A stretch of 64,000 nucleotides of DNA from Meconema thalassinum (taxonomy: Eukaryota; Arthropoda; Insecta; Orthoptera; Tettigoniidae), in NCBI GenBank assembly GCA_946902985.2, contig OX336389.2, positions 176,338,704-176,402,703 of the forward strand. Reading direction: 5' to 3'. Each line of letters opens with the position of its first letter. Positions within the stretch are counted from its first letter, which is position 1. This document shows, in pieces, positions 54,430 through 64,000 of the stretch. The position numbers were made by a program, and so were the translations under genes. The notes under the pieces were generated by a model that saw nothing but the letters and a program-made list of their open reading frames with translations, made no database searches and was not told the DNA's origin.

Positions 54430-54716
54430 TAGAAAATGTAAACTTTTGAGAAATTTTTCTTCAAATGTCCATAATCATAATAATGGACATTTGAAGAAAA
54501 ATTTAATAATTATTAAAATATGCCATATATTTTTATAATACTTAAGTCATACGCAGTTGTGAATGATATTGATTTGAAGTTTATAGTTGCCATGGTTACC
54601 TAATAATGAGCTTTTATTAAGCAGTTGCATTGACTTAAGTATTATAAAAATGTATGGCATATTTTAATAATTATGGACATATGAAGAAAAAAAGTCACAA
54701 AATTTACATTTTCTAA
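54430..54716. mobile_element. hairpin MITE, almost fully palindromic
   Basis: AGAAAATGTAAACTTTTGAG at the left is matched on the minus strand from 54716 (AGAAAATGTAAATTTTGTGA). CTTCAAATGTCCATAAT, TTAAAATATGCCATA and TTATAATACTTAAGTCA continue the pairing. A second smaller perfect palindrome (about 54456-54505) sits in the left arm. Confidence 0.75.
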
Positions 54717-55511
54717 GTCACGTACTCTTATTTTCAGGAACTGTGATCCAGATCAAGTTGATGTTTGGTACCGTACACGTGTAGACACGTGTGAGTTGAA
54801 ACAGTGAATTAAAATTAAAGTACTCAGCGTAAAAATAAAATAATAAAAATTACGAAGTATCTGAAATAATGGCTCAAAATGTTGACGAATTCAAATATGC
54901 ATAAAATCTAAACCAAACACATTTCAACAATACGTTTGCCTTACAAGCTTTAACATTATCAGTAGATTAATGATTACGGCTTTCATCCAATTACCTACAG
55001 TAACATCAGAGAAAAAGGTACCTGACTAGGAAAACGATTCAATATTTTCAGTGTAATTTTACACTCTTCAAATGTCCATAATTTTTGAAATTATATGAAT
55101 TTCTATAATATTTGTTGAACATGCAGCCATTAATGCTATAGATAAACTGTCTCTAGTGGCCATCGGTACCTAAGAATGAAGCTTTTATAAAGCAGGTGCA
55201 TTGTTAGGCTAATCTACACTACCAGGTTCCCTTAATTATCGATAAACACTGTAAATTCCTCCAAAATCATCGATAATTTGTGTTGATGGTATTGTCCTCA
55301 CTGCTGCCAACCGGAGTAGTAAGGCAGCAGATCATTTGATTATTCATTGGATGCTAAAATCCAAGAAAATCCACTAGGAAATTTAGTAGATGCTTTATAC
55401 AGTAGACAAATTGCTGTTAAATGAATGTTCAGTGTTTCACTAAAAGCATTCCAATCATTTTGTTTCTAGGCTGTATTGTGAATGAGTTTGCTCGTGGCGC
55501 TCATCAAATAT
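54717..55511. other. AT-rich DNA outside the MITE relative
   Basis: Apart from 55055-55205 nothing was recognised. Confidence 0.35.
55055..55205 (+). mobile_element. relative of the hairpin MITE, one arm plus centre
   Basis: TCTTCAAATGTCCATAATTT and CCTAAGAATGAAGCTTTTAT with AAGCAGGTGCATTG correspond to the 54430-54716 element, including its centre (CCTAATAATGAGCTTTTATT). The copy is diverged and truncated. Confidence 0.55.
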
Positions 55512-55885
55512 TAGCTTGCCACGGTGGATGAGTGGTTATCGTGTCGGATTACCAACCCCCCAAGCTTGCAGGTTCGCTCCTGGCCGTGGTCAGTGATTTT
55601 TTTTAAGGCGGCAAAAATCACGACATGCATGTCATACGATGTTGGCATGTTGAAGAACCCATTTGAATTCAGTAGGCCGTGTTCATAACGGCAAAATTAA
55701 TCTCGGGATTTTCCGCCAACACAAAGTTCCTCATTTCTCTACTAGAAAGCGCTATAGTGTCAAGGAGCTTAGATATCTAACCTCCTTGACTTTCATAGTG
55801 CTTCAAGGAACAACAAAATTCGTCAGGCAGGCTGCCCTCTGGATGTCAAATTACAAAGCTTGCGCCTGGCACCCGAGGGCATACG
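55512..55885 (+). mobile_element. SINE/retroposon family G
   Basis: AGCTTGCCACGGTGGATGAG head, GCAGGTTCGCTCCTGGCCGT B-box region, a body with AGTAGGCCGTGTTCATAACG, and an end GGCATACGATATT followed by (ATT)n/(AGT)n. It pairs with the inverse at 19905-20285. The tract at 55886-55965 is a compound (ATT)n/(AGT)n microsatellite. Confidence 0.75.
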
Positions 55886-55965
55886 ATATTATTATTACTT
55901 TTATTATTAGTAGTAGTAGTAGTATTATTATTAACTTATTATTATTATTATTATTATCAAATATA

Positions 55966-56633
55966 TTCATATTTTATTTTAGGTGGGAATGAAGTTAGTG
56001 TTTAAACCCTTTGTTTAACAATCGTTCGACTGATATCTCACGAGTTGCTTGAGTCGGCAAAAGTAAAATTCGGCCTATACACTCCTTAAAAATATACCGT
56101 CACAGTCTTTGGAAATTCAACGAAAAGAGGCAAAATATTCGAAACAGGCAAGTTTGAAATGACAGAAAGCGTTGTTGTTGTTTTAAGGGGTCTAACATCT
56201 AGGTTATCGGCCTGACAGAAAGCACTTTCACCTGGAGTAGAGCTTACTCGTATGTTTTATACATTCATATCGTTAAATGTACGTATGGTTGAGGGTTCAT
56301 GGTTCTACAAAGAGTTTTGCAGACAAAATATCTTTATTGAAGTGATATAAGCCCTTGTTTCCCCTCCTAATGTAATTAGGCAATTGGGCACAAACTTTGT
56401 GATAACCGACTGGAAAGCTTTCTTTATTAAAATATCTTTATGTTATAAGTATGCACATGTTACGGCTCTCATTCCTTCTCATTCCTTATAAGGACAGGAA
56501 TTTGCAAATGGGATGAAATGAAGTAGGGCAACGCTCTCTTTTTGAATGTAGTTTATCAAGTTGACACATGCCACTGTGCTCTAACACACCGAAGAGTGAA
56601 TACTAGAGCTTTCAGTTCAGTGCAGGCGGTGTC
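55966..56633. other. mostly unassigned
   Basis: A 40-bp fragment of the TTTTAAGGGGTCTAACATCT repeat is at 56172-56212. The rest is unassigned AT-rich DNA. Confidence 0.4.
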
Positions 56634-58003
56634 GTGCCGGATGCGACCGTGCCGAATGCGATCCGTGCCGCAAGCGACCCACCAATTTGCCATCGTGCCA
56701 CTGATGTATCGGTGGAATCTGGGAATTTCTAACACATCTGTTTGGGGGAGGCAGGATTACCCCGTTATGTAGACTGATCGAAAGACACTATAAGCCCCCA
56801 TTTTATATCTTGTGACTTACAACCACTCAACATCCGTGTTAAGTTTGCTTTACAATTAGTGATTTGTGCGATGGAAGAATCCTATGTTATTATAAATAAA
56901 AAAGGAAAGCCTTCTTTTGTGCTTGGATTGTATTCATTCCGCGTTCACAAGACTAGGCCTACTCAAGGAAACATATCGTGGCTGTGTATAAAAGAGAAGA
57001 AAAACAAGTGTCGCGGAAGAGTCAAGACAACATTGCAACATGAAATAATACCGGGCACTACTACGGAGCATCCCTGCGTACCAAATAAAGCGGAGTTGGA
57101 TGTCAACAGAGCAAGGCATAACTGTAGGAAAAGAGTGAGAGAGAAAGTGTCAGTACCGGTTAACGTGATACATAAAGAAAAATTTTCCGGTCTCTATTCT
57201 CAAAGGTTTGAACTAGTGACTAAAGTGCCGAACTATAGCTCCATGAAAAGTGTTTTATATCGAGACAAGAAGGGAGCAATCGGGACTGATCCAAATTCTA
57301 AATCAAGTAATGAAATTGTGCTTCCTGATGATCTATTACCGTTGCGAGATGGAAGAAGTTTTTTATTGGTTGATAAAACCATAAGGGACAAGAGAATGCT
57401 CATTTTCGGAGGTGTATATACTTTGCAACTGTTAGAATAGCAGGACGCGACTTATTTGTTCGACGGTACATTCAAAAGTTGTCCCAAGCAGTTTTGTCAA
57501 CTGTATTCCAGTCACGTGGACATTGGAAGTTCTGGCCCCGCTGTGTATGCTCTCCTCCCTGACAAAACTGAGGATCCGTAGGCCTACTGCAGCATGCGTA
57601 TGGCTGTAAAAGCATCTTTTCCTTCATGGAAGCCTTCCACAGTCAAACTTGATTTTGAAGTAGCAATGATTTCTGCAATTGAACGTGTCCTACCACACAC
57701 ACAAATCTCTGGATGTTCATTTCATTTCAGCTAAAGTATATGGCGGAAAATCCAAACAATAGGCCTTACATCGGAATATAAAGTAAATCAAGAAGTTGCA
57801 AAGACATGCAGACAAGCAGCTGGAAACTAGAGACATGCTAATAGATAGATCTCTAGGCTAATATGGCGCTCTGGCAGACTGTACACGTTTCTTAAACGTA
57901 TATAGTTTTAAAAAAACTAGGAGTAAATTAAGTTAAAACGGCGCACCGTAAAAATTCTTCTCTCGAACAATGGGTCGCATGGGGCACAGTCGCACTCGGC
58001 ACG
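56634..58003 (+). mobile_element. Mutator-like (MULE) element relic
   Basis: GTGCCGGATGCGACCGTGCC at the left and, inverted, GTGCCGAGTGCGACTGTGCC at 57968-58003 look like terminal inverted repeats. They enclose a decayed MULE-type transposase. The ends are approximate and no target-site duplication was identified. Confidence 0.55.
56871..57835 (+). pseudogene. MULE transposase with FLYWCH-like N-terminus
   Basis: From an ATG at 56871 (MEESYVIINKKGKPSFVLGL) the frame has SWLCIKEKKNKCRGRV and a TTEHPCVPN Cys/His pattern, a FLYWCH-type zinc finger (residues 10-75). The same frame continues through a TAG at 57438 into YLFDGTFKSCPKQF (first catalytic Asp block of MULE transposases) and PAVYALLPDKTED. 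After a second TAG at 57579 come VKLDFEVAMISAIERV (second Asp) and ISGCSFHFS, with TAA at 57732. A shifted frame then gives IQTIGLTSEYKVNQEVAKTC. Three stops and a frameshift make it dead, yet the frame stays recognisable for about 300 codons. Confidence 0.75.
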
Positions 58004-60102
58004 TTATCAGTGCAGACAGTGGTGAGAGGATCTGCATGGGATCGGACCACACACCGCTCAATCAGGTAAGTTCCCAATCCATTGCAACCTGTCAATTTAA
58101 TAAGTTGTGCTAGTTTAATAGCAACTGTAACTAAATACGTGTATACAGTATATTGTAAATACCATCACCCATACTTGAAGATATAGATTTAATAACTTAG
58201 TGTGAGGTATCTGCTGATCATCGCTTGACGATCGAAACTAGTCATCCAAGTGTATTTTTTGCAGGATTAGGGAAACATGCATTACAATTAGGTATAATTG
58301 AGTTGACCGACGGAAAATCATAACATTTAGATTACCAAGGCATCAATGAAAAATGGCTTCCAACAGACATTTTGGGAATGGATTTTATGACTAGTGAATC
58401 AGTATTCTGAATCCATGTGTTTAAGTTGATCTATATTTTCTTTTGTGGAAAGCTATGATAAACTACATGGTCTAATACGTCTCTTTATAGTGCTGCCTTA
58501 GATTTTTTTGAGTTTCAACCAACATAACATACGGCGGCACATTTTGAGGATCCAATCAAACTCCGGACTGACTACCTAACAGATATTTTTGGTTCTATTT
58601 TATTTTTCTCTTTTATTTTCGGACACTGAAGTGTGACATACGCTGGACGTGAAAGATCTCCACATCGTCCAAATAATCAGCTAAATACTTTAAACCCACA
58701 TCCAAGTCAGAACACCAACCTGACCTTTTACTAACCATTGCACTTTATCTCACTAAACAAGAACATTTGATGGTCAATAACCACTAACATATAACAACAA
58801 AAATGCACACAATACTAACAAACCTGACAAGTACACAGGTTTACAATAAACTTATGGAACTATAAAGTGGATATATTGTGTACCAAACCCACATAACTTA
58901 TTCGTAGACATAGCTTAATAGCCTGAGTGCAAAGGATTTGATGATGATCGCTTGACGATCATCTAAATGTAATAATTAATCTCATATGATTTCTTTCATG
59001 TTCAGGGAACAACACCCATTACAATTGGGTACAATCGTGTTGAACTACTGAAAATCATTCACATTTCTTTTATTTTAATCTTGATTTTATTTCATTATAT
59101 TACCTGAAGGTTCGTCCTGCTTCTGTCTGTTATCTTACCATGTGGCAAATAGCAGATAAAAGTCAGCCAAATCTCGGCTGGTATATGAACTGGCGAGAGA
59201 AACGTTCCTAATAGAGGACCTTCGGTCACTTATACTGCTGCCATCCACAGAAAGCTAGAGAAAATTACTCCAGGGTCTGCAGAGCGAAAGGCTTGATATT
59301 CCGAAGGAATTCCACGCGACTGATGCCATGGTGGACAAAAGATGGATGCAACCCCTATCCGAAATGAGACACGTCGTGACGAGACTCGCAATTCATGGGT
59401 TCCACCATAAGGTCTGCTCACGAGACATTACATGACCCGGATGAGAGATGTATATGTGAGCTGTTTAGGAACGAATGTGGAAGGTACCATATCACGACAT
59501 GCCCCAACAGAACTTTGTCAATAGCGGCTTATAGTAAGGCCTAGAATTGAATCATATTATCTAGTAAGTGCGCATATCTGTAACATGTAATATGGCCACC
59601 TGGTTGCAATAAAGGCTATTTAAATAGCAGATAAAGATGAAATGGAAATGTTGGGTAGCATAGCTATTATTCTTATTTGTTTAGCCGTGCATCAATTAGC
59701 ACTAATGGGAGGGTTAGAGTTCGTAAACATCGTGGAAAAATGGAAGGAAATTATGAATGTGTTGAATTTGTGTTCATGTTAAACAAAGTGAGAGACACAC
59801 TGTGTATTTGTTTTGCTGTTGGGTTCTATTCCATCGTTTCGAGATCAGTGTCTGTTATTGCAGTTGATCAATTTAGCAACAAGGTAATGGAGAAGTTTGA
59901 TAGCACGATCAGATTCAATGTTTAATATTATATTCCAAACTCACTATAATTCAAACTGGTGTAAAACGCTTTATAGGATCATGGTCTACAAATTTCGAAA
60001 AGTTGAACGATATAGGGTTTTCTCTGTTCAGAGACGATGTAGTCACTGTGAATCCAACCACCATGCCAGAATACGACAAATGAATTCATTATTAACACAA
60101 AG
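58004..60102. other. AT-rich DNA with minor repeats, no gene recognised
   Basis: Two stretches share GATCATCGCTTGACGATC-type palindromes (58216, 58939) followed by CATTACAATTRGGTAYAAT (58280, 59015). TATAGTGCTGCCTTAGATTT at 58487 recurs at 63233. The short ORFs at 59230-59925 look incidental. Confidence 0.4.
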
Positions 60103-60436
60103 AGCCTCCGTGGCTTAGGCGGCAGCACGTCGGCTTCTCACCGCTGGGTCCGTGGTTCAAATCCCGGTCACTCCATGTGGGATCTGTGCTGGACAAAACG
60201 GAGGCAGACAGGTTTTTCTCCGGGTACTCCGGTTTTCCCTGTCAAAATTTCATTCCAGCAACACTGTCCACCATCATTTCATTTCATCTGCCATTCATTT
60301 AATCATTGCCCCAGAGGAGTGCGTCACGCCTCGGCAGCCGGCACAGTTCATATCCTCGCCGCTAGATGGGGGCTTCATTCATTCCATTCCTGACCCGGTC
60401 GGAGACTGGAAGCAGGCTGTGGATTTTCATTCATTC
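60103..60436 (+). mobile_element. SINE family D with 12-bp TSD
   Basis: ATTAACACAAAG flanks it at 60091-60102 and 60437-60448. GCCTCCGTGGCTTAGGCGGC is the head, GTGGTTCAAATCCCGGTCA the B-box region, and it ends TGTGGATTTTCATTC. Confidence 0.88.
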
Positions 60437-60448
60437 ATTAACACAAAG

Positions 60449-60998
60449 CGATTGAACAAATACAGCCTATTGCCCTATTCTTCCGCAAATTGAAATGGTA
60501 TTAGGTGAAGTCAATTCAGCTTTAGCGTAGGCCCACCTGCCACCTTGGAAGGACACGGTCCAATCCCCTCGTTGTCTAAACGGCTTTGATAAATTAAGCA
60601 TGGTGTGTGGGGTATAACCAAGCAGCCAGGAACATACGATTTCTCAGGTAAGGGAGTGGCGAATGTCACCAGAATCGTGAGGTAAATGTGCGTGGTTTAG
60701 CGAGGGAAAAGAATAATGTTTTCATCACAATGTTTAAACCTGTCCAGCAGGCTAATTGTTCGTTCTATAGACTTTATGTTTGCAATATGTTGTGCAGCGT
60801 AACAAGACGAAGAAATTAACGAAGAATGCTTTTCAGTCGGTGAACATAAAGATGTCCCAAGTTCCTGGAAAAACTTGGGACTCGGAACATCTTGGTCATC
60901 AGTACTTGGGAGTGAAAGAACATAACCTGGTCGCATGACCTCGCACGCGTAGGCAACTGTAGTTTAGCCTCTTCCCGCATCTGGCCTGGTTGTTTGCT
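60449..60998. other. no recognised feature
   Basis: It contains a CCAAGTTCC-type inverted pair at 60857-60882 (TCCCAAGTTCCTGG, then AAAACTTGGGA) just before the minisatellite. No gene was recognised. Confidence 0.4.
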
Positions 60999-63112
60999 TA
61001 TTTTATGCATTCCATGATGGTCGCTTATTTCCCTGGTCGCTTTTTTGATTCCATGATGGTCACTTATTTTATGCATTCCATGATGGTCGCTTATTTCCCT
61101 GGTCGCTTATTTTATGCATTCCATGATGGTCGCTTATTTCCCTGGTAGCCATTTTGATTCCATGATGGTCACTTATTTTATGAATTCCATGATGGTCGCT
61201 TTTTTGATTCCATGATGGTCGCTTATTTTATGCATTCCATGATGGTCGCTTACTGTATTTCCCTGGTCGCTTTTTATTCCATGATGGTCGCTTATTTTAT
61301 GCATTCCATGATGGTCGCTTATTTCCCTGGTCACTTTTTTGATTCCATGATGGTCACTTATTTCATGCATTCCATGATGGTTGATTATTTCCTTGGTCGC
61401 TTTTTTGATTCCGTGATGGTCGCATATTTTATGCATTCGATGATGGTCACTTATTTTATGCATTCCATGATGGTCGCTTATTTCCCTGGTCGTTTTTTTA
61501 ATTCCATGATGGCCGCTTATTTTATGCATTCCATGATGATCACTTATTTTATGCATTCCATGATGGTCGCTTATTTCCCTGGTCACTTTTTTGATTCCAT
61601 GATGGTCACTTATTTTATGCATTCCATGATGGTCGCTTATTTCCCTGGTCGCTTTTTTGATTCCATGATGGTCACTTATTTTATGCATTCCATGATGGTC
61701 GCTTATTTCCCTGGTCGTTTTTTTGATTCCATGATGGCCGCTTATTTTATGCATTCCATGATGATCACTTATTTTATGCATTCCATGATGGTCGCTTATT
61801 ACCCTGGTCACTTTTTTGATTCCATGATGGCCGCTTATTTTATGCATTCCATGATGGTCGCTTCTTTGATTCCATGATGGTCGCTTAGTTTATGCATTCC
61901 ATGATGGTCGCTTATTACCCTGGTCACTTTTTTGATTCCATGATGGCCGCTTATTTTATGCATTCCATGATGGTCGCTTCTTTGATTCCATGATGGTCGC
62001 TTAGTTTATGCATTCCATGATGGTCGCTTAGTTTATGCATTCCATGATGGTCGCTTACTTCCCTGGTCGTTTTTTTGATTCCATGATGATCGCTTATTTT
62101 ATGCATTCCATGATGGTCGCTTATTTTATGCATTCCATGATGGTCGCTTATTTCCCTGGTCGCTTTTTTGATTCCATGATGGTCGCTTATTTTATGCATT
62201 CCATGATGGTCACTTATTTTATGCATTCCATGATGGTCGCTTAGTTTATGCATTCCATGATGGTCGCTTACTTCCCTGGTCGTTTTTTTGATTCCATGAT
62301 GATCGCTTATTTTATGCATTCCATGATGGTCACTTAGTTTATGCATTCCATGATGGTCGCTTAGTTTATGCATTCCATGATGGTCGCTTAGTTTATGCAT
62401 TCCATGATGGTCGCTTACTTCCCTGGTCGTTTTTTTGATTCCATGATGATCGCTTATTTTATGCATTCCATGATGGTCGCTTATTTTATGCATTCCATGA
62501 TGGTCGCTTATTTCCCTGGTCGCTTTTTTGATTCCATGATGGTCGCTTATTTTATGCATTCCATGATGGTTGCTGATTTCCCTGGTCGCTTTTTTGATTC
62601 CATGATGGTCGCTTATTGTATGCATTCCATGATGGTAGCTTATTTCCCTGGTCGCTTTTTTGATTCCATGATGGTCGCTTATTGTATGCATTCCATGATG
62701 GTTGCTGATTTCCCTGCTTGCTTTTTTGATTCCACGATGGTCACTTATTTTATGCATTCCATGATGGTCGCTTATTTTTTGCATTCCATGATGGTCAGTT
62801 ATTTTATGCATTCCATGATGGTCGCTTATTTCCCTGGTCGCTATTTTGATTCCATGATGATCGCATATTTTATGAATTCCATGATGGTCGCTTATTTCCC
62901 TGGTCGCTTTTTTGATTCCGTGATGGACGCTTATTTTATGCATTCCATGATGGTCGCTTATTTCCCTGGTCACTTTTTTGATTCCATGATGGTCGCATAT
63001 TTTATGCATTCCATGATGGTCGCTTATTTCCCTGGTAGCCTTTTTGATTCCATGATGGACGCTTATTTCCCTGGTCGCTTTTTTGATTCCATGATGGACG
63101 CCTATTTCCATA
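60999..63112. repeat. 2.1-kb minisatellite of 27- and 39-bp units
   Basis: Unit A (27 bp) is ATGCATTCCATGATGGTCGC plus TTATTTT. Unit B (39 bp) is CCTGGTCGCTTTTTTGATTC plus CATGATGGTCGCTTATTTC. They share the CCATGATGGTCGCTTATTT half and alternate irregularly, with larger duplicated blocks (for example around 62046 and 62407). Because both lengths are multiples of three, long frames stay open on both strands (386 aa at 61951-63111 minus; 275 aa at 62395-63222 plus). A TTAGTTT variant puts stops in the plus frame only. I do not call a gene. Confidence 0.9.
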
Positions 63113-63559
63113 GTCGCTCTTTGGTCTTGCAGGAGTCTCGCAACTCTCTTGACGGCATCACTAGCCTATCCCCAGCAGTCACCAAAGAAAGCAGCATTGT
63201 CAAGAAATGCAACATTGTCTAGTACGCCTCATTATAGTGCTGCCTTAGATTTTTGTATGTATATTCCGACCTAGCTTGTGGCTGTTTTTCGAAGGAATTC
63301 TGGGGAGAAACAGGAGACATCTTAGAATACACCACTAGCCTACCCTGTTGGGACAGCCTGGTGTCATAACCCCACCTATTGGCAACTCCAGCTATCTGAT
63401 ATGACATCTAGCGGTAAAAATGAGAAACTTACCAAGTAGGGTACATTTGTCACGTGGTGACTGTTTTTATATGGTTTCTTGTATTGGTAAACAGATCGTG
63501 GTAAATTGTTCGTGTCTTTATACATAAGTAATAAGTTTTACTCGTTGATAGAGTGAAAA
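63113..63559. other. flank of the minisatellite, no gene recognised
   Basis: The motif TATAGTGCTGCCTTAGATTT is shared with 58487. Nothing else was seen. Confidence 0.4.
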
Positions 63560-63697
63560 ATGAGTAAAAGCAAAGTGTATTGCTCAGTTTACGGCTGTAA
63601 GTCGATGTATAAGAGAGCTGCGGATATACGTTTTCATCACTTTCCAAAAGATGCAAATAGCAATAGCCGAAATGTGATGATACCTAATAATACCTAA
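63560..63697 (+). pseudogene. THAP-domain N-terminal fragment
   Basis: The frame MSKSKVYCSVYGCKSMYKRA with DIRFHHFPKDA matches the start of THAP zinc fingers: first Cys pair at residues 8 and 13, then the FHxFPK block. It reads on to a stop at 63695 without the later CxxH pair and the AVPTIF-type end. It could be the first exon of a THAP gene or THAP-bearing transposon with the rest outside the window or beyond an intron. No GT donor is obvious at the expected point, so I list it as a fragment. Confidence 0.55.
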
Positions 63698-64000
63698 TAA
63701 TAATACCTTTCCACCCCGGGAAGGATCTAACACTTGTCGAGGTAGACAGACAGAAGACCTGCGACGTAAAGCCAGCGAAGGTTATTCAGTTTAAAAACAG
63801 CTGTTACGGTGGGCGCGCTGGTAAGATTGAAGTTACTTGAATAATTAATTAAACAATTAATTATTGGCTGCTTGGTAGGGAGAAGGGATGAGTTTAACTT
63901 GTATTAAAACTCGGGGGGCGACAGGAATTGCTTGATTTGGATGGTTAAAAGGTGGGTTTGGTGTTGAATATTTGAATGGTAGCGGAATCACTCATTCTAC
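63698..64000. other. no recognised feature
   Basis: TACCTAATAATAATACC-type short repeats lie at 63680-63710, then unique AT-rich sequence to the window end. Confidence 0.4.

Noticed and set aside
61212..61877. Long ORFs on both strands of the minisatellite as genes
   Set aside because: Both strands are open because unit lengths are 27 and 39 bp. There is no promoter, start context or non-repetitive domain. Kept only as a low-probability finding.

Overview
This window looks like intergenic or intronic DNA from a large, repeat-rich eukaryotic genome, most probably an insect. The reasons are many tRNA-derived SINEs, several DNA-transposon superfamilies, non-LTR retrotransposon 3' ends, a Ty3/Gypsy LTR element primed by a tRNA-Leu-like sequence, (AAT)n/(ATT)n microsatellites, and a small GT-AG intron with a TACTAAC-like branch site. 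I recall similar SINEs from orthopteroid insects, but the sequence alone does not settle the order or species. I see no prokaryotic genes, operons, CRISPR arrays or rRNA, and no convincing intact host gene. Almost every supportable coding piece belongs to a mobile element.

Layout. 1-2.5 kb: SINEs and two small TIR elements (MITEs). 2.5-7.2 kb: AT-rich DNA with nothing recognised. 7.75-11.3 kb: a ~3.55 kb palindromic element whose ~1.5 kb arms flank a fragment of a multicopy arthropod gene family with a Cys-rich (CXC-like) C-terminus. 11.5-14.4 kb: two LINE reverse-transcriptase C-termini and an hAT-like C-terminal fragment. 14.4-27 kb: AT-rich DNA with scattered SINEs. 27.27-31.2 kb: a four-level nest. 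A Tc1/mariner-superfamily transposase is split by an element carrying a 136-bp tandem array. That array is split at a TTAA by a piggyBac relic, and the relic contains a SINE. 31.5-36.6 kb: two more copies of the array-bearing element (one with a 105-bp array), an internally deleted mariner, a LINE fragment, and a TIR element with an HTH_psq fragment. 36.64-43.27 kb: a young Ty3/Gypsy retrotransposon with two 680-bp LTRs differing at two positions. Its gag and pol are in one frame, separated by a single UGA inside the protease. 43.5-51 kb: dense SINE/MITE/LINE nests and a degenerate 295-bp tandem repeat. 51-58 kb: inverted mariner fragments, a hairpin MITE and a MULE relic. 61-63.1 kb: a 2.1 kb minisatellite of 27- and 39-bp units, open on both strands. 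63.56 kb: a THAP-domain N-terminal fragment.

The most notable candidates are: (i) the family with palindromic ATCATTTSAAATGAT ends, a 3' stem-loop and exchangeable central tandem arrays, which resembles Helentron-derived elements (HINEs); (ii) the large palindrome duplicating the 3' end of a CXC-type gene, a possible hairpin-RNA source; (iii) the UGA-CGG stop in the Gypsy protease; and (iv) several SINE families that share one central core.

All calls come from reading the sequence by eye. Boundaries are good to a few bases where target-site duplications are cited and approximate elsewhere.
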